From a bacterium (GTDB lineage Bacteria > CAIWAD01), in the NCBI GenBank assembly GCA_030685015.1, contig JAUXWS010000101.1, positions 1-17,195 of the forward strand: a stretch of 17,195 nt of DNA, read 5' to 3'. Shown piece after piece: positions 1 to 7,044 of the stretch. Both the position numbers and the translations under genes were made by a program. Every line of letters begins with the position of its first letter. The stretch's first letter is position 1. Below the pieces are notes generated by a model. That model saw only the letters and a list, made by a program, of their open reading frames with translations. It was not told where the DNA came from and ran no database searches.

Positions 1-1112
1 TTGAGCCCCACCGGCGGCGTCATGTAGCCGATCTCGAGGTTGGCCAGGAAGATGACGCCCAGATGGAGCGGGTCCACTCCGAAGCTGGCGGCCACCGGCA
101 CGATGAGCGGCACCACGACGATGATGGCGCTGAAGATGTCCATCAGGCAGCCCACCACCAACAGGAAGAGGTTGAGCGCGAGGAGAAAGGCCCAGCGCGA
201 GCCGATCCAGGTCTCCATCCACTCCAGCATGCGCTGAGGGATCTCCATGTCAACCAAGTAATTGGTCAAACCGAGGGCCACGCCCAGGATGGCGAGGACG
301 GCCCCCACCATCGCCATGCTCTCGCCTGTCAGGCGGACCAGGCGGGGCCAGGGCAGCTCGCGGTGGATCAGTCCCTCGACCACCAGCACGACCACGGCCG
401 TCACCGCCGCCGCCTCGGCCGCCGTGACCAGCCCGCCGTAGATGAGGATGAGGACGAGGGGCGGGATGGGCAGCTCCCAGGCCGCCTCGCGCAGGGCGGC
501 CCTCAGTTCCGCCCAGGAGAAGGGTGGGCGGGCCACCCGGGCCCGCTGGGCCACGAACATGGCATAGGCGCCGAGGATGACCAAGATGAGAAGGCCAGGC
601 AGCAGGGCGGCGCGGAAGAGGGCGTCCACGCTGACGCCGGCGATCAGTCCGTAGAGGATGAGGGGCAGGCTGGGGGGAAAGAGCAAGCCGAGGCTGCCCG
701 AGGTGGTCATCAGGCCCAGGGAGAAGCGCTCCGGGTAGCCCTCCTTCAGCAGCACGGGAAAGAGCAGGCCGCCCAGGGCGATGATGGTCACGCCGCTGGC
801 GCCGGTGAAGGCCGTGAAGAGGGCGCAGGCGAGCAGGCTGACCAGGGCGAGGCCGCCCGGCAGCCAGGAGAGGGCGGCGTGGCTGAGGCGGACGACGCGG
901 CGCGGCAGACCCGACTCCGCCATGACGAAGCCGGCGAAGGTGAAGAGGGGGATGGCCACCAGGACGGGTTGGGAGGCCATGCGGTAGAGTTCGATGATGA
1001 TGGCGGCCGGATCGATCCCCTCCGCCCCGAAGGCGATGAGGGCGATCCAAGCGATCAGCACGAAGAGGGGCAGGCCGAGCAGGGCCGCCAGGCTGAGACC
1101 CAGGATGGTCAT
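1..1112 (-). CDS. dctM: TRAP transporter large permease (DctM), 3' end cut by window edge
   Basis: This is the large membrane subunit of a tripartite ATP-independent periplasmic (TRAP) transporter. It forms the ion-coupled translocation channel in the inner membrane. I translated the reverse complement by hand: it begins MTILGLSLAALLGLPLFVL and stays open for 370 codons to the window edge. The protein is almost entirely hydrophobic helices. Family-typical segments are FTFAGFVMAESGLPRR near residue 60, FTAFTGASGVTIIALGG near residue 100, LMTTSGSLGLLFPPSLPLI near residue 140, and the C-terminal GVIFLANLEIGYMTPPVGL. DctM proteins are usually about 425-430 residues, so roughly 55 C-terminal residues lie outside the window. 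The start codon overlaps the dctQ stop as ATGA, which implies translational coupling. Being incomplete, it is easily missed by an ORF finder that requires a stop codon. Confidence 0.95.
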   Translation of the reverse strand, partial: MTILGLSLAALLGLPLFVLIAWIALIAFGAEGIDPAAIIIELYRMASQPVLVAIPLFTFAGFVMAESGLPRRVVRLSHAALSWLPGGLALVSLLACALFTAFTGASGVTIIALGGLLFPVLLKEGYPERFSLGLMTTSGSLGLLFPPSLPLILYGLIAGVSVDALFRAALLPGLLILVILGAYAMFVAQRARVARPPFSWAELRAALREAAWELPIPPLVLILIYGGLVTAAEAAAVTAVVVLVVEGLIHRELPWPRLVRLTGESMAMVGAVLAILGVALGLTNYLVDMEIPQRMLEWMETWIGSRWAFLLALNLFLLVVGCLMDIFSAIIVVVPLIVPVAASFGVDPLHLGVIFLANLEIGYMTPPVGL

Positions 1113-1699
1113 GCCGCCTTGCCCGCCACCGGAGCCTCCACCGGCTCCCCATCCCCCGCTTCGGCGCCAGGGGGATCCACCCAGCGCAAGGGCATGTTGA
1201 GGGCGAAGTGGAAGGCCATCAGGAAGAAGCCGGCGGGGATCACCGCCTGCAGGGGCCAGGCCGGCCAGGGCTGCCCGGCCAGGGCACCCAGCACGGACCA
1301 GTCCGGCCAGGCGAGGGGATCGAGCAGGTCGCCGAACTCCCGCGTTTGTCCGACGAAATCCCGCGCGGCCAGGGCCAGGCGGGCGCAGATCCAGGCCGAG
1401 AGGCCGTCGAGGACCATGCCCGTCCAGCGCCCCACCGTCGGGGAGAGCAGGCGGCCCAGGGCATCGATGCGGATGTGGCGGGAACGGGCGGCGGCCAGGC
1501 CGGCGCCCACCATGCCGATCCAGAGGACGAAATGGCGGATCAGCACTTCGCCCCAGTCCAAGCCGCCCTGGAACTGGCGCAGCACCACCTGCAGAAAGGA
1601 CAGGACCATCAGCAGCGCGAGCAGGACGAGCAGCAGCATCGCCTCCGCGCGATCAAGGGCGGCTCGCAGTCGGACCAGGCTGTGCAGGACGCGGCTCAT
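1109..1699 (-). CDS. dctQ: TRAP transporter small permease (DctQ)
   Basis: This is the small integral-membrane subunit of the TRAP transporter, which pairs with DctM in the inner membrane. The product is 196 residues with four predicted membrane helices at about 20-40, 53-72, 90-112 and 150-168, the standard DctQ layout. The motif RSRHIRIDALGRLL (72-85), after the second helix, matches the conserved 'H-I-x-I-D' region of the family. The C-terminus is a short Pro/Glu/Ala-rich cytoplasmic tail. I chose the ATG at 1699 because it overlaps the dctP stop in a TGATG arrangement and gives the right family length. The same frame stays open to 2209, but those upstream codons only shadow dctP. No good Shine-Dalgarno is visible, consistent with coupled translation. 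Confidence 0.93.
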   Translation of the reverse strand: MSRVLHSLVRLRAALDRAEAMLLLVLLALLMVLSFLQVVLRQFQGGLDWGEVLIRHFVLWIGMVGAGLAAARSRHIRIDALGRLLSPTVGRWTGMVLDGLSAWICARLALAARDFVGQTREFGDLLDPLAWPDWSVLGALAGQPWPAWPLQAVIPAGFFLMAFHFALNMPLRWVDPPGAEAGDGEPVEAPVAGKAA

Positions 1700-2700
1700 C
1701 AGGGCTGGGCGCGACGGGCCCGGATGAGCACCCGCGCCCGCTCCAGCAGGGCGGCATCGTAGAGGGAACCGGCCAGTTTGTCCTGGACGCGGATGCCGAT
1801 CGTCTCGAAGCCGCGCGCTTCCGCCTCGCTGACGGGGGTGACGCGCTGGATGCCCGCCTTGAGGAAGGCCTCGAGGGCGGCCTGGTTGTCGTGGCGGCTG
1901 GCCGCGGTCAGCTGGCGCAGGCGCCGGCGGGCGATCTCCTTCACCGTGGCCTGATGGGCGGCGGGGATCTCTTCCCAGATCCGGCGGCTGACCAGCACGG
2001 CGCCCGCGGCGCAGGCCATGGGCGGATCGCTCACGTACTTGACGCGCGATTGCCATTGCAGCACGCTGGCGCCGTAGGGGGAGGCGTAGGCGCCATTGAT
2101 GAGGCCGGTCTGGAAGCTGGTCAACACATCGGGCAGGGCGAGGGGGATGGGCTTCAGGCCCAGCTCGCTGAAGTAGGCCCCGGCCAGGGGGTCGCCCTCC
2201 CAGATCCACAGCTTCTGCCGCCCAAGGTCGGCCAGGCTGCGCACCGGATCGCGGGTGAAGAAGTGGACGAAACCCACCTCGGCCCAGCCCAGCAGGATGA
2301 AGTCCTTTTCCTCAAAGAGGGTGGCGAAGGTGGGAAAGAGGCCTTCCAGCACGGTGTCCACCTCCGCCGCCGAGCGGAAGAGGTAGGGGAGGTCCAGCAG
2401 GCGCGCGTTGGGCTGGATGAGACCCATCCCGACGCCCGTGAAGCCGCCGCCATGGAGCTGTCCGATCCGCATCTTGCGGATGACGTCCTTCTCGTCGCCC
2501 TGTACCCCGCCCGGATAGAACTTGAACTTGACGGCCCCGCCCGTCGCCTGTTGGACCTCGGCGTCCAGTTGCTCCATGATGGTCATCCAGGTGGAGTTGC
2601 GCGGCGCCACGGTGGCGAACTTGATGACGGTCTCGGCCCGGGCGGTCGTCCCCAAGACCAGGAGCAGCAGCAAGACGGTCAAGGCAAGGCGTCGCGGCAT
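1699..2700 (-). CDS. dctP: TRAP transporter substrate-binding protein (DctP family, TPAT type)
   Basis: This is the periplasmic ligand-binding subunit that delivers substrate to DctQM. The product is 333 residues with a clear Sec signal peptide (MPRRLALTVLLLLLVLGTTARA, probable cleavage before E23). The mature start ETVIKFATVAPRNSTW (23-38) is typical of the DctP family. Other family segments are GGFTGVGMGLIQPNARLLDLP (85-105), EGDPLAGAYFSELGLKPIPL (168-187) and FQTGLINGAYASP (196-208). The usual 'G-x-K-x-R' segment with the carboxylate-binding Arg here reads RQKLWIWEGDP (161-171), with Trp164 at the Arg position. The ATG at 2700 is preceded by GGAAGGA with a six-base spacer (2707-2713). The frame extends to 2850, but that part lacks a signal peptide and overlaps the intergenic hairpin. 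The gene follows tatT and overlaps dctQ. The substrate is unknown and probably not a simple dicarboxylate. Confidence 0.94.
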   Translation of the reverse strand: MPRRLALTVLLLLLVLGTTARAETVIKFATVAPRNSTWMTIMEQLDAEVQQATGGAVKFKFYPGGVQGDEKDVIRKMRIGQLHGGGFTGVGMGLIQPNARLLDLPYLFRSAAEVDTVLEGLFPTFATLFEEKDFILLGWAEVGFVHFFTRDPVRSLADLGRQKLWIWEGDPLAGAYFSELGLKPIPLALPDVLTSFQTGLINGAYASPYGASVLQWQSRVKYVSDPPMACAAGAVLVSRRIWEEIPAAHQATVKEIARRRLRQLTAASRHDNQAALEAFLKAGIQRVTPVSEAEARGFETIGIRVQDKLAGSLYDAALLERARVLIRARRAQP

Positions 2701-2793
2701 GGTCCATCCTTCCGATTGTGCCGGGACAAGGTAGAAATGCGGGGGGCGACTCGGGCGGCCAAGCCCGGGCGAGAAAGATAGTCCGGGATTGGT

Positions 2794-2812
2794 CGGGCTG
2801 CCCCGCAACCCG
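2794..2812 (-). terminator. Stem-loop abutting the tatT stop codon
   Basis: On the transcribed strand CGGGTTGC, loop GGG, then GCAGCCCG forms an eight-pair stem with one G-U wobble. It begins at the base after the tatT TGA. No U-tract follows, so it is not a classical intrinsic terminator. It sits in the 112-bp tatT-dctP gap and could protect or process the mRNA, or attenuate between the T and P genes. The structure is direct from the sequence; the role is inferred. Confidence 0.45.
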
Positions 2813-3679
2813 TCAGAACAGCTCGCCCCTCCGCGCAGCCAGAAACTCAAGCTGCTCCAGGCACCAGGAGTTGAGCAGGGCCTGGGGGTGGTCCAGATAG
2901 CGCGCGGGGTCCTCGTCCAGTACCAGGAGGATCTCTTCGAAGCGCTCCTCGTCCAGGGCGGCAGGACAGTAGTGGCGGGCCTCGAAGAGGAGGGGCAGCA
3001 GGAAATCCGCTCCGCCCAGCCGGGCCGCCGTCTGGAAGCGCGCCCGTCCCGCGTCGGGGTCGCCGCCCACGAAGCGGGGCCGCGTGCAGGCCAGGGCGCC
3101 CAGGAAGAGGTGGCCGGCGCCGAAGAAGTAGCCCTCCTCCAGTTCCAGGCAGCGCTGGATCATGGCCTCGACGCGTGGCAGGTGGAAAAGGGCCTCCTGG
3201 GAGCCCAGGTTGAGGTTCATCCAAGCGCCATAAGGGAATGCGGTCCAGAAGAGGGCAGGCAGGTCGGCGGCGCGGCAGCTCCTCAACCAGGCCTGGAAGG
3301 CCTCCTCATCCCCGGCGAAGGGATCCCGCCCCAGCAGCTCGCGGCCCAGGTCCCGCGCCCGCAGATAGAAGGCGCCGGCCCGCAGATCGTCCACGCCTTC
3401 CCAATAGACAAGCCCATAGCCGGTGAGAGCCATCGCCTGAAGTTCCTGCAGCCGCGCCTGGTCATGGGTGCGGCGCAGGCCCGCAATGAGGTGCAGGTCC
3501 GTCTCGAAGGCGCTGCGGGCCAGGCGCAGGTCCGGCTCGGCGAAGAGGGCCGCCACAAAATGGTCGAGCGTGGGGGTGATCCCCCTGACCGCCATCCGTC
3601 TCACCGAGCAGCCGGCCAGGTTGAAGAGGAGCAGCGACACCAGCGTGAGGCTCCATGCGGCGCGTCCCGGATTCGTCAT
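2813..3679 (-). CDS. tatT: TatT-family lipoprotein (TPR-type TRAP-associated component)
   Basis: This is the periplasmic T component of TPR-protein-associated TRAP transporters (TPATs), known from Treponema pallidum, where an oligomeric TPR-like lipoprotein binds the P subunit. The product is 288 residues. It has a lipoprotein signal peptide with lipobox LAGC (Cys24), followed by an alpha-helical body. Diagnostic regions are PALFWTAFPYGAWMNLNLGS (141-160) and the TPR-like FGAGHLFLGALACTRPRFVG (186-205), followed by GDPDAGRARFQTAARL (206-221). The ATG at 3679 overlaps the upstream lipoprotein's stop as ATGA and has an AGGAG Shine-Dalgarno seven bases upstream (3687-3691). The gene lies directly upstream of dctP, the expected TPAT order. 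The annotation rests on motif recall and context, not on a search. Confidence 0.9.
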   Translation of the reverse strand: MTNPGRAAWSLTLVSLLLFNLAGCSVRRMAVRGITPTLDHFVAALFAEPDLRLARSAFETDLHLIAGLRRTHDQARLQELQAMALTGYGLVYWEGVDDLRAGAFYLRARDLGRELLGRDPFAGDEEAFQAWLRSCRAADLPALFWTAFPYGAWMNLNLGSQEALFHLPRVEAMIQRCLELEEGYFFGAGHLFLGALACTRPRFVGGDPDAGRARFQTAARLGGADFLLPLLFEARHYCPAALDEERFEEILLVLDEDPARYLDHPQALLNSWCLEQLEFLAARRGELF

Positions 3680-4377
3680 GGTCGTGCTCCTCCCTCCAGC
3701 AGGCGGGCCACGTCACGGGCCCCCTTCATCATCAGGCGACCGGCCCGGTCCGTCCGGGCCGACATCATGTGCGAATCGGCTTCGCGGCTCACCAGCCGGC
3801 GAAGGCCGCTGTGCCCTCCCCGGGCCGGCTCGTGCACCTCGTAGTCCAGCTCCAGCCAGCCGAACTCCCGTCCGCTGTCGTCCAGGAGATTGATCGACTC
3901 GAAGAAGCGCAGGAAGACATTGCGGCGGAGGGACTCCAGCCGCAGGGCGCGCACCTCCAACACGCGGCTGCGCTCGCCGGGAACCAGGCCGTAGAGGTCC
4001 AGCCAGCGGCCGGCCGCGCGCTCGCCGGGAAAGGCGGCCACGGCCAGACTGTCGCTACGCAGGGGCCGCACCAGCACCCAGGAGCGGCGCTTGCACTCCT
4101 CTTCAAGAAAGCCCTGCCAGACGCGCAGATAGGCCTCTCCGTCGCCCCGGCTTTTCTCCAGGCGACGGTCCATCTGGAAATTGCCGCCCGACCCGAAGCA
4201 GACGGGGGAAAGGAAGAGCGTGTCAGGCTGGGTATTGAAGGGGAGCGCGCCGGACGTGCCGAAGGGGATGCGCGGGGCGCAACCGCTGGCCAGGATCAGG
4301 ACCACCAGTCCCAGGAGGACGAGCGACGTCGACTTGGGCGCCGGTACCGGCTCACCGGAGTGTCGGGTCGAGAACAT
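3676..4377 (-). CDS. Small lipoprotein of unknown function leading the TRAP operon
   Basis: I do not recognise the family. From the ATG at 4377 the product is 233 residues with a lipoprotein signal: a hydrophobic run STSLVLLGLVVLILASGC (16-33) ending in lipobox ASGC (Cys33). The mature part has an amphipathic stretch EAYLRVWQGFLEEECKRRSW (81-100) and likely beta strands around RVLEVRALRLESLRRNVF (138-155) and EFGWLELDYEVHE (171-183). The C-terminus is basic and helical. The pattern loosely resembles ABC- or Mla-type auxiliary lipoproteins, but this is weak. Its stop overlaps the tatT start by four bases (ATGA), so it is probably translated with tatT and may be an accessory TPAT component. The frame is open to 4605, but residues encoded upstream of 4377 look non-coding and the signal peptide fixes the start. 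No clear Shine-Dalgarno is visible. Confidence 0.75.
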   Translation of the reverse strand: MFSTRHSGEPVPAPKSTSLVLLGLVVLILASGCAPRIPFGTSGALPFNTQPDTLFLSPVCFGSGGNFQMDRRLEKSRGDGEAYLRVWQGFLEEECKRRSWVLVRPLRSDSLAVAAFPGERAAGRWLDLYGLVPGERSRVLEVRALRLESLRRNVFLRFFESINLLDDSGREFGWLELDYEVHEPARGGHSGLRRLVSREADSHMMSARTDRAGRLMMKGARDVARLLEGGARP

Positions 4378-4585
4378 GTTCAGTTTCGATGAATGGGGTT
4401 CGCCCTCCCACCACCCCCCACCCACCCGGGGCACGCTGTCTCTCCCAAAATGTTTCCGTACAAAGGGGCCAAAAAGCAGGGAATGGGAGGGACTGGCCCG
4501 GACGCTTGACAGCAGTAGCCTCCATCTGGCCATCGCCGACGAGAGCTGTCGCGCCGGGGTGACGGTCCAGTCGGCGGCCGGCCGC
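4378..4585 (-). other. 208-bp intergenic region between envelope cassette and TRAP operon
   Basis: This gap separates the propeller-like lipoprotein from the TRAP operon. It is the widest gap in the window and the most likely place for a transcription end and a new promoter. It holds the only clear AT-rich patch (about 4446-4476) and a 14-bp perfect GC palindrome at its right end. I see no small gene in it: the minus-strand frame that reads through from 4605 has no family features before the lipoprotein signal at 4377. Confidence 0.6.
4446..4476 (-). promoter_or_regulatory. AT-rich patch, candidate promoter of the TRAP operon
   Basis: Read on the minus strand, this patch contains TTTTTGG, CTTTGTACG and AACATTTTGG in otherwise very GC-rich DNA, about 70-100 bp upstream of the lipoprotein start. 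A loose match to the Bacteroidota-type promoter (TTTG, then TAnnTTTG) can be drawn with ACATTTTG as the downstream element, but its TA pair is missing. No convincing sigma-70 hexamer pair is visible. The assignment rests mainly on base composition and position. Confidence 0.25.
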
Positions 4586-4586
4586 C
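4573..4586 (-). terminator. 14-bp perfect GC palindrome at the end of the propeller lipoprotein gene
   Basis: GGCGGCCGGCCGCC is its own reverse complement and touches the TAG stop codon of the upstream gene. As RNA it can form a five-pair stem (GGCGG/CCGCC) around a CCGG loop. No U-tract follows, so intrinsic termination is doubtful. The palindrome is certain; the function is a guess from its position at the end of the cassette. Confidence 0.3.
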
Positions 4587-5962
4587 TATTGGATGGGAAG
4601 ATCATCTGTCGAAACCGAGAGCATGAAAAGCTTGATGCGGTCGCCGTCCGCCACGTACACGATCTCCTCCTCCGTGCCGGCGCGGACGCTGCGGTTGCCG
4701 TAGACGGCCACGCTGCGCGGGTTGCCCAGCTGGTCGTAGCGCCAGACCTTGAGCAGGGTGTCCACCGGTGCGCCGTTCACAACCAGGGTCGTGTCCACCA
4801 GGATCTTGCGCGCCCCCAGGGGCAGCAGAAAGTCCCCGTTGCGCCGGTAGACCTGCACGCGGTGCGCCGGCCTCTCCTCCGGCAGGGCGGATTCGCGCCG
4901 GTCAAGGACGAAGATGCCGGTGGCCGTGTAGGTGATGTCGCGGGCCTCCCAGAACCGCTGCGGGGCCATGATCGCCCGCCCCTGGAGCCCGAAATCGAAG
5001 GACCAATAGTCGACCCCGGCGTACTCCTCCACCGTCAGGCGCTGCACCTTCCAGTAGCCCACGGTGGGCGCCGCCTGGGTGAGATAGAGCGTGCCCGCCC
5101 CGTCGGCGTCCAGGGAAAGGGGCCGGTCCACCGTGCCCAGGCCCGTGCCCGAGCCGCTGACCACTTCGCTGCCCGCCTCCTCGTAGAGGTAGACGACGGC
5201 CACGTCGGGATTGGCGGTGAAGAGCACGGCGCTGGGCTTGAGGCGGATGCGGCTCAAACGGTTGCCGAAGGTATTGTTGTTGGCGACGAAGACCTCGCGC
5301 TTCCCGGCGCGGCCGCGGGCCACCGCGTCCAGGCGTGTGGAGGGGGCGCCTGCCCACAGCGGGTGAGGGCGCAGTTTGGCCTGGAAATCGGCCGTGCTTA
5401 GATCCAGGCTGTCCACGCGCAGGAACTCCCACTGCGGCAGGGTGCGGTTGGCCATCCGGTCGGCGATCCCGGCCGCGTCCAGGGTGTCGATGATCCCGCT
5501 CTGGCGGTGGCGCGCCACGCCCCCGCTCAGGCCCCAAACGAGGGGCTCGCGGGCGGCCGCCAGGTTGTGGGCCCACAGCACGTTGTCCCCCGCCACGGCG
5601 AAGAGAAGCTGTTCGGGACCCACCGCCACGCCTTTGACGCCGGGCAGCGAAAAGTCCGTCAGGCCCGCCGTCGCCACCGGGTTGAGGGCCTGGTCCCAGA
5701 CGCTGATCCGGCCGCTGCCCGCCTCCGCCACGTAGATGTGGCCGTCGTCGTTGATGAAGAGGTCGGTCGGGACGGCGCTATCCGCCAGGACGATCTGGCG
5801 GTTGAGCAGAAGGTAGCTGGAGTCCCCGGCGCCGAAGCCCGTCTCCCCCACCTTGGCCACGCTGGGCAGGGGAAAGCGGTCCACGTCGCAGCCGGCCACC
5901 GCCACCAGCAGGGCGGCCAGGGCCAGCGGCCGCAGGCGGGAAGGGAGATGGGGTCGCATCAT
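4586..5962 (-). CDS. Lipoprotein with NHL/beta-propeller-like repeats
   Basis: This is a probable envelope lipoprotein of unknown specific role. From the ATG at 5962 the product is 458 residues. It has a lipoprotein signal (RPLALAALLVAVAGC, lipobox VAGC, Cys25) and a body rich in short beta strands of the propeller type. Examples are VPTDLFINDDGHIYVAEAGS (64-83), followed by GRISVWD; LPGVKGVAVGPEQLLFAVAG (106-125); REVFVANNNTFGNRLSRIRL (222-241); LSLDADGAGTLYLTQAAP (282-299); and NPRSVAVYGN with EEIVYVADGDRIKLF (414-446). This resembles NHL-repeat or 6-bladed propeller proteins. It is last in the cassette, just downstream of the PorV-like gene. An alternative ATG at 6010 follows the upstream stop closely and has GGTGAGG before it, but would add 16 residues before the signal peptide. 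Two adjacent ATGs exist at 5962 and 5959. Confidence 0.8.
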   Translation of the reverse strand: MMRPHLPSRLRPLALAALLVAVAGCDVDRFPLPSVAKVGETGFGAGDSSYLLLNRQIVLADSAVPTDLFINDDGHIYVAEAGSGRISVWDQALNPVATAGLTDFSLPGVKGVAVGPEQLLFAVAGDNVLWAHNLAAAREPLVWGLSGGVARHRQSGIIDTLDAAGIADRMANRTLPQWEFLRVDSLDLSTADFQAKLRPHPLWAGAPSTRLDAVARGRAGKREVFVANNNTFGNRLSRIRLKPSAVLFTANPDVAVVYLYEEAGSEVVSGSGTGLGTVDRPLSLDADGAGTLYLTQAAPTVGYWKVQRLTVEEYAGVDYWSFDFGLQGRAIMAPQRFWEARDITYTATGIFVLDRRESALPEERPAHRVQVYRRNGDFLLPLGARKILVDTTLVVNGAPVDTLLKVWRYDQLGNPRSVAVYGNRSVRAGTEEEIVYVADGDRIKLFMLSVSTDDLPIQ

Positions 5963-6016
5963 GGGTGCCACTCGCTTGGATTCACCGTGGGCTGCCGGGC
6001 TGCCGGGCATGGGGCC

Positions 6017-7015
6017 TCACCAATTGAACTGGCTGGAAAGGCGGCGGCTGTGGTCCAGCAGGCCGAAGTCGCTGTAACTGATATCCATGCGCACGCCCAG
6101 GCCCCAGCGTTCGAAGGAGAGGCCGGCGCCCAGGGTCCACTTCTCCTCGCCGCCGTTGAAGCGCCATCCGCCACGCAGGAAGGCCGCCTGCCGCCAGCCG
6201 TACTCCAGGCCCAGGGCATAGCTCTCCAGGTTGTCGACGGGATGGTTGATCTGGGCCGCGGCCAGCACCTTGTGGTCCACATCGTCCCAGACGTGCAGGG
6301 AGCTGCCCAGGCGGAAGACGGTGGGCGCCGAGAAATCCTCCCAGGAGCTGCGCCGGGAGCCGTCCGCCGTGGTCCAGCCGCCCTCCGGCTGGAACTGCCC
6401 GCCGAAGTTGACCAGGGCCACGGCCACGGACAGGTCGCGCCAGCCGGTCCGGTAGAAGGTGCCCAGGTCCAGCAGGAGGCCGTCCATCGTCACCTCGGCG
6501 ATGTCCTCCCGCACGTAGCGGGCCGTCAGGCCGCAGGAGAACTGGTTGGTCAGCTGGAGGGCGCCCGTCACCTGGAGGAACTGGTCGGTGAAGCTGAAGG
6601 TGCGGCCGTCCCCGTCGGGGTGCTGCTCCGTGGTGACGGCCATCTCGTCCGTGCCCAGCTGGCCGTAGGCGAGGCCCAGGTGGAGGATGGGGCTCATCTC
6701 CCGCGAGTAGCCCAGCCAGGTGTAGGTGATGTCGGCCGGCCAGCGCAGATGGTTGACGGCCACCTGGTTGCCCTTCAGGTGGCTGAGCCCGGCCGGATTC
6801 CAGTAGAGGGCGGTGGCGTCGTCGGCCACGCCGGCGAAGGCCTGGCCCATCCCTTCGGCGCGTGCGCCCACGCCGATCTTGAGAAAGCCCAGCACGGTGG
6901 TGGCGGCCCGCTCCTCGCCGAAGTTGTGGATCAACTGCTGGCCCCGGGCGGCGGGCTGTGCCGCCAGCAACAGAAGCAGCCCCAGGACCAGCCGCACTGT
7001 GTCGCGAGGAATCAT
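6017..7015 (-). CDS. PorV/PorQ family (UPF0164) outer-membrane beta-barrel protein
   Basis: This is a FadL-like barrel family protein. PorV is a type IX secretion component and outer-membrane shuttle partner in Bacteroidota, and paralogues occur widely in FCB genomes. From the ATG at 7015 the product is 332 residues with a signal peptide (MIPRDTVRLVLGLLLLLAAQ, cleavage near Ala22-Gly25). The family signature is plain at 44-79: FLKIGVGARAEGMGQAFAGV, then ADDATALYWNPAGLS. The rest alternates amphipathic strands and ends in an aromatic residue (SSQFNW), as barrels do. In-frame ATGs at 7045 (TGATG overlap with the receptor stop) and 7036 are alternatives. They would put an acidic MAGMEEDGAP stretch before the signal peptide, so I prefer 7015, which has AGAGGA ten bases upstream. 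Which PorV/PorQ subgroup it belongs to cannot be told. Confidence 0.9.
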   Translation of the reverse strand: MIPRDTVRLVLGLLLLLAAQPAARGQQLIHNFGEERAATTVLGFLKIGVGARAEGMGQAFAGVADDATALYWNPAGLSHLKGNQVAVNHLRWPADITYTWLGYSREMSPILHLGLAYGQLGTDEMAVTTEQHPDGDGRTFSFTDQFLQVTGALQLTNQFSCGLTARYVREDIAEVTMDGLLLDLGTFYRTGWRDLSVAVALVNFGGQFQPEGGWTTADGSRRSSWEDFSAPTVFRLGSSLHVWDDVDHKVLAAAQINHPVDNLESYALGLEYGWRQAAFLRGGWRFNGGEEKWTLGAGLSFERWGLGVRMDISYSDFGLLDHSRRLSSQFNW

Positions 7016-7044
7016 GGGCGCGCCATCCTCTTCCATGCCTGCCA

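Noticed and set aside
63-1727. A 554-codon plus-strand open frame
   Set aside because: Antisense to dctM and dctQ; the translation is a run of Gly/Glu/Gln/His with no family features, whereas the minus strand gives clear TRAP permease sequence.
4505-4534. Plus-strand TTGACA in the 208-bp gap, as a promoter
   Set aside because: No -10 hexamer lies at 16-18 bp and no plus-strand gene follows.
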